64,000 bases of DNA, taken from the NCBI RefSeq assembly GCF_032854445.1, contig NC_088297.1, forward strand, positions 475,169-539,168. The letters are read 5' to 3'. The DNA comes from Liolophura sinensis (taxonomy: Eukaryota > Mollusca > Polyplacophora > Chitonida > Chitonidae). The notes below the pieces were generated by a model that was not told the origin of the DNA, did no database searches, and saw only the letters and a program-made list of their open reading frames with translations. The position numbers and the translations under genes are program-made. Of the stretch, positions 10,601-22,600 are shown in pieces (positions within the stretch are counted from its first letter, which is position 1; the number at the start of each line of letters is the position of its first letter).

Positions 10601-13600
10601 ATATCCCGCTGCTTGGAATGAGGTTATTGATCTAGCGGTACTACAAGTAGGTCCGCTAAGAGCGCTGTATAACTGGCTTAACTGTCAGCCGCCACAACAA
10701 CAAAGGCAAATTAAGATATCCACTAAGCATCAAACTAGCAAACCAGACAAAATCAAAATTGCTCCCTTCTTGTTTTTGAAGAGTCAAAGTCGAAAACAAA
10801 TAAGATCTAAATTTTTGATAAAGTGACTTGTGAGGTAAGGTATTTTTGTGACTTTTTTTTTTCAACCATTTCTACTGATGTGATATTAAAGGGTATATAT
10901 CAGTGCAGCTTACCGTCGATTGTCAGATGGCGGGGGAGTTGTCCAGTGATCATAGTTCGTCTCCAGGATATACCATCTAAACACAAAAACATGCCATAAA
11001 CTGAGTATGCCTTGCACTGATACCGGAAGCCTATGTATCGCCAGATACGCTTCACTCGTTAGAAAAGTCACCTATCCAGAGAGTTTGGAACAGACGCAAG
11101 CCTGGCAATATTCCAACGACTTTTTACAATTTCTTTTTCGGAATTATTTCTTTCATCTTGCCTTTCTGACTTTTAATTATTATTATTTTATTGTTATAAC
11201 ATAATAATATCTTATGTAGACTGATATGTTCAACGTCTGAGGTTTCTTTGAACAATTCCCCTTTACACGTTTTCACGTTATATTCTTTTGTGAGAATGTT
11301 CACACATATCATTGTAGGGAACCGTGATGATCGAAGTAATTTATCAGCCCTTGCTAGAAACTTAGGGAACTCTCTGACTTCAGGCCACAGCCTTTATGTA
11401 CTCGTACAGCTTACTTTCCAAATAGAGGTTCTATGTTCCACTTGTCAACGGCCGCAAGTCGGTCTCGAGTGATAACGACACCTTCCCCCTTCTTTGCGCC
11501 TGAAAAAGTAACGTTTGCATAGCAGATTGACAATTGTCTTCATGACTCTGGCCCGCCATGATGAACAACAAGAGGAGACAAGTTATGTAAAGGTAAAGTG
11601 AAAACAAAGGGACAGCCGCCATTTTGGATCAGCTGTTAAGTATGTTTGTTCCGTGAGTACCATACTTTGACTCTTTTTAACTTCAAAGAATAAAAAAAAA
11701 CGAAAATATGCCATAAACTGAGTAAGCATTGCAGTGACACATGATTTATGCAAACAGTCCCTATATATCAGCAGACAAGCTTATACTGGTGAGCACCAAT
11801 GCGGTCGCTGTGAGTTCAAATCCAGCTCATGCTGACCTCCTCCCCGGCCGTACTGGGAAGGTCTTTCAGCAACCTGCGGATGGTCGTGGGTTTCCCCCGG
11901 GCTCTGTCCGGTTTCCTCCCTCCATAGTGCTGGCCGTCGTCGCATAAGTTAAATATTCTTGAGTACGGCGTAAAACAATAAATAAATATACTCGTCAGAA
12001 AGAGTTACCCGTCCTTAACAGCGGGAATATTTCAACACCTTTTCACAGTTTTGACATTTCAGATAGATTTCAGGAATTGGTCACTAAAATGTTTCAGACT
12101 GGCTATATGTACATATATACATACGTATGGATGTTTTCCACTGACCCAAACTTACCACCCACAATGTAATAAACAGGAGCATGGATTATTCGGTACGATA
12201 ATTGCCGAACAGCTTCGTCAAAACTCGTCACATTCTCCAAAACCTAGATGGATATGAACAAAAACATGATTATTCATGAAGATGACGTAGAGTTTTATCC
12301 ATATATGGTTATATGACGTCACCACCTTTGCGCTGGTAAAGAGATATATGAGAGTTAATAAAAGGAAACGTCTTTTTTTGGGATGGCCTTATGTCTACGT
12401 GTAAAACTTTTTTGGGGGCTGTTTTAGGAATGGCCATGTGTGTAGGTGTAAAACATTCATTGCAGTTTTAAGTTTGGTTATGTGTCTACATGTACAACGT
12501 TTATTGCTGTTTTAAGCTTGGCTATGTGACTACGTGTACAACGTTTATTGCTGTTTTAAGCCTGGTTATCTGTCTGCGTGTACAACGTTTATTGCTATTT
12601 TAAGCTTGGCTATGTGCCTGTGTGTACAACGTTTATTGCTGTTTTAAACTTGGCTATCTTTCTGCGTGTACAACGTTTATTGCTGTTTTAAACTTGGCTA
12701 TGTGCCTGTGTGTACAACGTTTATTGCTGTTTTAAACTTGGCTATGTGCCTGTGTGTACAACGTTTAATGCTGTTTTAAACTTGGCTATGTTTCTGCGTG
12801 TACAACGGTTATTGCTGTTTTAAGCTTGGCAATGTGTCTGCGTGCACAACGTTTATTGCTGTTTTAAACTTGGCTATCTTCCTGCGTGTACAACGTTTAT
12901 TGCTGTTTTAAGCTTGGCTATGTGCCTGTGTGTACAACGTTTATTGCTGTTTTAAACTTGGCTATGTGCCTGTGTGTACAACGTTTAATGCTGTTTTAAG
13001 CTTGGCTATGTTTCTGCGTGTACAACGGTTATTGCTGTTTTAAGCTTGGCAATGTGTCTGCGTGCACAACGTTTATTGCTGTTTTAAACTAGGCTACGTG
13101 CCTGCGTGTACAACCTTTATTGCTGTTTTAAACTTGGCTATGTGTCTGCGTGTAAACAGCAGTGAAAAGTAAAAGTCTCTGTACTCAGTTTAACGTTATA
13201 TCCGTGGTTTGACGTCACGTTATTTATGACTCGTCTGTCAGCTTTGGGATGGTGAAGAGTTATGATGGGGTGAAAAGAGAAACGTTTTCGCTGTGTTAGG
13301 AATGGCAATGTGCATACGTGTAAAACATCATGGGAATGACATTTCTACTCGTCATACCGCTTGCTGTACTGTATACTGGAAGGTTATGTTTTAACTAAAA
13401 TAAAGATCTTTAAACAAACAGATATCAAAATCTGTGACATAGCTTAAAGAAAATGGGAAAATAAATGCATCTAACGTAATGTAAAGATTACTCACCTCTC
13501 TGACAAGGAAACTCACAAACTGAGAGTTTTTGTCCAGGATGGCGATCAAAAGATTCTGCCAATATGTACCAACGTGAACTGAAAAGAAACCGAAAAGTCA

Positions 13601-16600
13601 CGTGATATGAAAACTCATAATAAACAGCAACCCTCAGATTGGCTGAATATTTATTTATTTATTTGATTGGTGTCCTACACCGTATACATTATTCCCTACA
13701 CACAAAAAACACTTGTGTTGTATGAACACAAACTTGTGTCATATTTCAACAACTCTATCTTGTGTTCACTTAACACAAGATGTTGTGGTAAAAGAATTGA
13801 ACACAACATGTTTTGGATGTACTTTGGATGCAAGTGTTTGTTGCATTCCATAAATTACCTCATTTGCTTCAACACAAGTTTGTGTTTTAATATATCTAAT
13901 ACAAACATGTGTTCTGTAGATTTATTTAACATATGTTTGTGCTGGGGTAATCCATTTCGACTCGTTTTAAATGAAAACAACACAAAATGCTGTGTTACAT
14001 TTCAACACAGGTGTTTTTGTGTGTACCTCAATAAAATCGCAAACATTCAAACTTCTGACAGAACCTAAAATTGCACTTTGTGCGTGGTCCGTATATGGCC
14101 TGGCATACCCGTACAACATTCTGAATACTCTATGTAGGTCTTCCATGTTGATGAAATGGATATCTCAAGGCTATTTAAGTCGCCCAGTTTGAACTGACCA
14201 TTGTCCCTTTGAATCGACAGTACGCAAGCAGTTTGAACTGACCATTGTCCTTTCGAATCGGCAGTGCGCAAGTAGTTTGAACTGACCATTGTCCCTTTGC
14301 ACTGACAGCACGTGAGCAGTTTGAACTGACCATTGTCCCTTTGCATCGACAGTACACAAGCAGTTAGAACTGACCATTGTCCTTTCGAATCGACAGTGCG
14401 CAAGCAGTTTGAACTGACCTTTGTCCCTTTGCACTGACAGCACGTGAGGGGTTTGAACTGACCATTGTCCCTTTGCACTGACAGCACGTGAGCGGTTTGA
14501 ACTGACCATTGTCCCTTTGCAATGACAGCACGTGAGCAGTTTGAACTGACCATTGTCCCTTTGCAATGGCAGCACGTGAGCAGTTTGAACTGACCATTGT
14601 CCCTTTGCAATGACAGCACGTGAGGGGTTTGAACTGACCATTGTCCCTTTGCACTGACAGCACGTGAGCAGTTTGAACTGACCATTGTCCCTTTGCAATG
14701 ACAGTATGTAAGCAGTTTGAACTGACCATTGTCCCTTTGCATCGACAGTGCGCAAGCTGTTTGAACTGAACATTGTCCCTTTGCATCGATATTACGTAAG
14801 GAGTTTGAACTGACCATTGTCCCTTTGCAATGACAGCACGTGAGCAGTTTGAACTGACCATTGTCCCTTTGCACTGACAGTATGTAAGCAGTTGAACTGA
14901 CCATTGTCCCTTTGCATCGACAGTGCGCAAGCTGTTTGACCTGAACATTGTCCCTTTGCATCGACATTACGTAAGCAGTTTGAACTGACCAATGTCCCTT
15001 TGCATCGACAGTGCGCAAGCTGTTTGAACTGAACATTGCCCCTTTGCATCGACATTACGTAAGCTGTTTGAACTGAACATTGTCCCTTTGCATCTTTGCA
15101 TCGACATTACGTAAGCAGTTTGAACTGACCAATGTCTCTTTGAATCGACAGTGCGCAAGCAGTTTGAACTGACCATTATCCCTTTGCACTGACAGTATGT
15201 AAGCAGTGTGAACTGACCATTGTCCCTTTGACTCGACTGTGCGCAAGCTGTTTGAACTGAACATTGTCCCTTTGCATCGACAGTGCGCAAGCTGTTTGAA
15301 CTGAACGTTGTCCCTTTGCATCGACAGTGCGCAAGCTGTTTGAACTGAACATTGTCCTTTTGCATCGACATTACGTAAGCTGTTTGAACTGAACATTGTC
15401 CCTTTGCATCGACAGTGCGCAAGCTGTTTGAACTGAACATTGTCCCTTTGCATCGACATTACGTAAGCTGTTTGAACTAAATATTGTCACTTTGCATCGA
15501 CATTACGTAAGCAGTTTGAACTGACCATTGTCCTTTGGAATTGACAATACGCAAGCAGTTTGAATTGACCATTGTCAATTATAGATAAGTGATAAGTGAT
15601 TTTGTTTAATTGCTTAATTCTGCTTAGGCAATGGTGACAGGGGGTTTGTACGTGGCTACTTTTTGAGTGTATACATGAATAGTTATATTAAAATCCTAAT
15701 TGAAGTAAATTGACAAGAAGTCGAATTTCACTGGTAATACGTGCGGCCATTTGACAAGAAGTCGAATTTCCCTGGTAATACGTGCGGCCATTTGACAAGA
15801 AGTCGAATTTCACCGGTAATACGTGCGGCCATTTGACAAGAAATTTAATTTCACCGCTAATACGTGCGGCCATTTGACAAGAAGTCGAATTTCACCGGTA
15901 ATACGTGCGGTCATTTGACAAGAACTTGAATTTCACCGGTAATACATGCGGTCATTTGACAAGAAGTTTAATTTCACAGGTAATACGTGCGGCCATTTGC
16001 CAGCTATCACACTGTAGTCATTACTCTGGTTTTGCTCACAATGCTGTCGTCTTTTACGTTCATATCATATCATCAAGGGGAAAATGCAGCGATTGGTTGA
16101 CTCCTATCAGTATAATGGCTCGGACGGGGCGGCTTACTTGCCTTCGGTAAGTCGTCTTAGTGAAGCAGCACTAAATAAAAGAGCAGTGGAAATCCGTTCT
16201 GCAACAAGGAGGCAAATTACATGCACTCTGAGGACTCCTTCGTCGTCATATGAGTGAAAAATTGTTAAGTGCGAACTTAAGCCCCAGGCAGTCACTCACT
16301 CATATCATATAACACTGTCTCATCCCCACATACCTTTATGGCCTCTCTGATCCACGGATACGCTAAACAGCCCTGGTTTTTGTCCTGTTAGGATGCCGAC
16401 ATAGCCCGCGTATGTGGTGGCTGTGTACACAGTCTGCAGTATCAAACAAAACACAAACAGCCGCTGAGTGTTTGATTAATGACTTATCTCATTGAATGAT
16501 TAACTGATTGATATCTTCCGTTATTGATTTCCTAATATAACGAAAGCTTCACCGGTGTTTCTGTTTTGCTATAGTTTTTAACAATCGTGCAACTTTATTC

Positions 16601-19600
16601 GCACTTTGTGTATGAGACCATATGGTTGAACTTGAGTTCCCGGTCGTTACAGTGTACGGATCCCTACAAACTTGAAAGTATAGCGTTTTGCAATCTTTAG
16701 TGTCTTTTTGTGTTAAATAAAACTTTATGCTAAAGAGAGTTTAGACGGTATTTCCTGTGGAATCCGGATGCGGCCACTTACATCACAAAAGGGCGAAGCT
16801 CGAAAACACTAAAGAATGCAGGTCGAAAACCCGACTGTTTTCGAGTTTTCGCCCTTTGCCCTTTCGTGTTTTAGTGTTTTGACCTTTTATTTATAAGGCT
16901 GACAGTAAGAAAACGCGAGTGGGCACAGCCGGCTCCCACAGTTTCCAGTATAACAAGCCAAATCTGCATTTCGGGTGTCTCGCAAACTCACACGGCTAAA
17001 ATGCGTGATTTTACAATAGTCGTCAAAGGCGATCATGTAGTGCTTACTCCTTACAGCGCATGGGTCGCTCTCTACTTTTCGCTTTACATCATTGTTACCA
17101 CTAGTAAATTTTGTACAGAAATCTTGAATAACCCCGAGGTCACTGCCGAGGTCACGTCGTCATATGATTGAAAAATTGTTCAGTACCACATAAAACCCCA
17201 AGCAGTGATGAGGCAGGAAGTGATGTCTGAAGATACAAACAATCCGTGGTGTAAATCGAAAGGTAGAGAGCGATGCATGCGTTGTATGGAGTATGCCGAC
17301 CATATAAGATGTATATCCAGTGTAGCAATGAGCGAAATTCAGCTGCGTTGGATTGGGAGTCAGAGGATTGAATATTTGCGATTTAAAAAAAAATCTCGAC
17401 ACAAAAAAACTCGAGGTTGCTGAAATGTAGATTTGGCTTATTGATTTGAGAATTTTCTTTTTCTAGAAATGTTGACCTTAACAAAAAATACACAAAGACA
17501 GAAAAACCAGAATAGACGAACGAATAAAATCCTACCAACTTCTGACAACCTGTCTGTTTATGCTTTCATTGGACCCACTTACATTTTCGCTTTTCGGAAA
17601 TGCCCAGTAATCCTACATTGGCCATGTTACATCCTACAGTGCCCATGCTACATCCTACAGTGGCCGTGTTACATCCTAAAGTGGCCATGTTACATCCTAC
17701 AGTGGCCATGTTACATCCTACATTGGTAATGTTACACCCTACAGTGACCATGTTACATCCTACAGTGGCCATGTTACACCCTACAGTGGCCACACTACAT
17801 CCTACAGTGGCCATGTTACATCCTACAGTGGCCACACTACATCCTACAGTGGCCATGTTGCATCCTACAGTGGCCATGCTACATCCTAAAGTGGCCATGT
17901 TACATCCTACAGTGGCCATGTTACATCCTACAGTGGCCATTTTATTAAACGTGGCACATACTTTTCTTTTTTACGCTTATGTGGTTTAAGTGGAAGTAAA
18001 ATATTTGAAATAAAAAATAATACAGGACATACAACATAGAGAGCAAATCCAGAACAGCGACGACAAATGGTCACACGTAACCGGTGATACACGTCCTGTT
18101 TGTCAATTTAACTCAGTTACGATTTTTATTCTGTCTATTCATCTAACTGATAAAATAGAAGCAAATCACACGCCCCCTAGCACCATGGCACCAGCGGCAT
18201 CAGGTAAAACAATGCACAGAATTTTGTTAATTGCAGCACAATACCGAGGCCTTCGTGGCCGAGTGGCTTAGCACACCAGCGTGGAGCAATGACCCTGGAG
18301 CCTCTCACCAATGCGGTCGCTATGAGTTCAAGTCCAGCTCTTGCTGGCTTCCTCTCCGGCCGTAGATGGGAAAGTCTCCAGCAACCTACGGATGGTCGTG
18401 GGGTTTCCCTTGAGTCCCCCCCCCCCACCCTTCCACCATAACGCTGGCCGCCGTTATTTCTTGAGTACACCAATCAAATAAATAAATTAAACAGATAAAT
18501 AAATCAGGCATCACTTCTGCACAATTACTCTAAATGATGTACTGTCATTACGGTTCAAGCAACACTCTTGAGCTAACACTCTGTACAGTGGCTGATTGTA
18601 CCTTTCCGTTTCGCTGGAAGTTTACCACAATGGTCATGTTCCTAAGGACATCACCGTAATAATAATCCAAATTCCTGGTGTGCCAGATGTTTCCGGCGGA
18701 ATCCTGGGCCACCACACTCGTGCAGAAGCTGTGGGATAAAAACAACCAGGGTTAGAAAAGGGTTCATGACAATCCGTATTAATAGGCGAGAAAGCTGCTA
18801 CTTTTTACGCATTTGCGCATGAGCAGTTAGAATAAATGTCTATAACTCAGAGGACTACACAAAAGGCCTCATTCAACATGCTCTAGTCTTTTGTATTATT
18901 ACTATTGCCCATTTTGTTTTGCTAAATTAAACAAAAACAGGATGAGTTGTACCTCTCTGCATATGGTGATAATGCTTAATACATGCACGAGCTTTGAATT
19001 CAACATTTACAACTCCCATTATCAGATAGAATACACAGAAAGTATCACTGGCCAGCTTGCAAATATGTACACAAGTTAGTGCTCATCAAAGGTACTGTGT
19101 AATGAATATACAAGAGAGTGAGTGCTTGGGGTTTAACGTCGTACTTAATAATTTTTCAGTCATATGACGATGAAAGAGTCTTGAGAGCGCATGCAATGTG
19201 CCTCCTTGTTGCAGGACGGATTTCCACTGATCTTTTATCTAGTGCTGCTTCACTGAGACGACTTACCGAAGGCAAGTAAGGCGACCCGCCCCAGCCACTA
19301 TACTGCTACGGGTCAACCAGCCGTTGGACTATCCCCTTAATGTTGAACGCCAAGCGAAGAAGCTACAACTACCTCTTTTAAGGTCTTAGGTGTGATTGAC
19401 CCTGGATCTTCCTCCCTGAAGCGGACGCTCTACCAACTGAGCTATCAGGGCCATACGTTAGGTGTGTCAATAAAGATACATTAATTTATTAATTTATTTA
19501 TTTATAAATGTTTCACCCATATGACAACGGTCTGGTTATGGATGGAGTAGACCAACACCATTTGCTGTGTACGGACAAAACCTCCTGACTTAAAACCGGG

Positions 19601-22600
19601 GCCAAATCAGCGAGCGCAGGATTCGAACTCTCGACCTCACTGGTCAAGACGCTTTATTATCATCTGAACTAGCGAGATCTCTGTTATACTGATACATACA
19701 AGAAACATTTGCTAACATGCTCTTGAGATCAAGCCTACATAGTTACAACAACAACCACTAGTGAATACCAATGCGGCAGTGTTGAAATTTGTTGAACTGA
19801 ACCCAATTTCACAAACTGGCGTATGACATTTTTTATCGTATATTTGTCGTACGATTTTTTGCACCATTACTATACCATTTTCCTATCTTTGTTATTATCG
19901 AACATTATAAAATGGGCCCTGGTCTATACCAGTGTTCAGAGAAGGGGAGGGTCTATTTACTTTCCTTCATTTTAGCGACTGGAATAAACTAAGAAAGCCT
20001 GATAAGTTGCTCCCTTACGCTGTCATATCGTATATTATATTCAGCAGTACCATTTCTCCCAGCGGAAGACCGAATATCTTGGCAACCCCTGCGAATTAAA
20101 AAAATAAACATAAACGATGAACAAAAAGTGAATTAGCGGTGCAGGCGTTGAAAATATTTACAGATCTAAGTGCATTTTTCGGTTATTTCTGACCATAAGG
20201 CACCCTGCATCATGAGTAGTCGAAAGCGAGAAATTGTGCTTGTACGGTCAAGGTTGAAAACAAGTCCTTCAGTTTTACTATTACTATGTAGCTGTAACGT
20301 TGACTATAATGCACAGTCATTTTCATAGCTATTTATTTATTTACTGTTGTGGGAGGAAACAGGAGCAGAGCCTGGGGGAAACTCACGACCATCCGCAGGT
20401 AGCTGACAGAACTTCCCATGTGCGGTCGGAGAGGAAGTTAGCACGGGCTGGACTTGAACTCACAGCGATCGCATTGGTATTTTAATACTTACACAGCTGA
20501 ACCATATATCTACATACAAACACAACCAGTTGAGCTAACAGCTGTACAGCTGTAGTCTTTACTGCTGTATTAAATATTCTAATATGGTGAAACTCATGGA
20601 CTGGCATGTTTGAATCGATTAAGTAACATTGAGAGTGTTCCTACTGGCAAGTTCCGAAGCATGTCGAGCACGTGGCTTACCTTCTCTCTATGACCTATGG
20701 TCTATGAATTGAGCAGTGCTGACAGCTGGGTTTACTGATATTAAATCATAGCTGCAGAGCCATAAGCAGCCCTACTGACCCATGTTCTCTTATTTCGTGC
20801 GACGAAAAGCACGCCTCAGACGAACATGAAGGCCACTCCAAATTGTGAAGTTCAGGTTTTAATTAAGATTTTGTTCTTTTTAACTGCTTTTAAACTTGTC
20901 AGTATATATTTGTTTTATTTTGAATGTTCTCATTATCACATCGAAAACCATTCACCATTATTAATATGTTCTCGCCATGATATGGGGTAGGGTTCGATCA
21001 ATGAATGAATCAATGAATGAATCAATCAATCATTCATTCATTCAAGTAATCATTCATTCATTCATTCATACATTTATTCATTTATTCATTCATTCAAATT
21101 TACAGCAGCTGGATTTGAACCCTCAAACACTGACTTGATGAATGACTGGAATTGTAAGAAAATGGATTTGGTTAACTAAAAGACAATACCTGGTCAAACA
21201 TTGTATCACATCAGATGTAAAGTGAACCGTCAGAAATTTCTCCATTACCTTTGATTTCATCTGCAAACGGCTGTATGATGGATTTGTCGAGTTGAGCACC
21301 AATCTGCTCAGCCAAGGGAATGAACTCTGCCGGTACAAGAGTCCTGAGGAGGTCATGAGAAAAGCATTTGAGCTTATCAGCTTATTCAGTCATGTAAATA
21401 TACGGGTTACGTCCTGCGCAACAATTAGCCGTTGAGGGTCGTCGCTGGCTCTGATGTCTACACAAAACGCTGACTGGCACAAACTACCAGGCCCTTGACC
21501 AATCCGGTCGTGTGTTCGAACCCAGTCCTCGCTGTTTCGGCTGCGACTTCACGTCAGGAGGTATATGTGTATGTCAGGAAAGTAGCAAAGGGCGGGGATT
21601 TGTGAATGGAAGTTTTTTGAGCACGGTGTTAAATCAAAGAACCAATCAAATACGCAAACAAATAAATCAACGTAATAGCATAGGTTCGCAAGGTCGGCGT
21701 AGAGTTGCTACATTGACAAAGCCCTCTTACAGAGAAAAGTTACGTTTATAATTTTCTATGAAATTGAATTTTGGGCTAAGAAACTGAACGTACGAAACGT
21801 TATACGAGAAAACGCTTCCATAATTCTAAAAATTATGAAGATTTACTTCAGCTCAATATTCCTATACTGACTCAAAAATTATGCAATATCTTTACTGATT
21901 TACCTCAAAAACGACACCCTTGTACTAATTTACCTCTGTACAATATGTCTGTACTGATTTATCTCTGTACAATATGTCTGTACTGGTTTACCTCTGCACA
22001 ATATGTCTGTACTGATTTACCTCCGTACAATATGTCTGTACCGATTTACCTCAGTGCAATATGTCTGTACTGATTTACTTCTGTACAATATGTCTGTTCT
22101 GACTTTCTTCTGTACAATATGTCTGTACCGATATACCTCTGTGCAATATGTCAGTACTGATTTACCTCTGTACAATATGTCTGTACCGATTTACCTCAGT
22201 GTAATATGTCTGTACTGATTTACCTCTGTACAATATGTCTGTTCTGACTTTCTTCTGTACAATATGTCTGTACCGATATACCTCTGTGCAATATGTCAGT
22301 ACTGATTTGCCTCTGTACAATATGTCAGTACTGATTTACCTCTGCACAATATGTCTGTACTGATTTACCGCTGTACAATATGTCTGTACTGATTTACCTC
22401 TGCACAACATGTCTGCACTGATTTACCTCTGTACAATATGTCAGTACTGATTTACCTCTGCACAATATGTCTGCACTGATTTACCGCTGTACAATATGTC
22501 TGTACTGATTTACCTCTGCACAATATGTCTGTACTGAATCAGCTCTGTACAATATGTCTGTGCCGCCTTACCTGTGTACACCTTGTCTGTCCTGATTTAT

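Larger units (their letters stand above)
10980..12060. repeat. Duplicated intron tract flanking exon 8
   Basis: 10992-11120 and 11708-12030 share CCATAAACTGAGTA, GCATTGCA.TGA, ATCGCCAGA/ATCAGCAGA and AGAAA..TCACC..TCC blocks in the same order. The second copy is interrupted by the SINE at 11785-11992. Confidence 0.6.

Noticed and set aside
14065-15459. Long overlapping minus-strand reading frames up to 323 codons
   Set aside because: They are translations of the 44-bp array in all three frames; the peptide repeats with the DNA period and has no domain.
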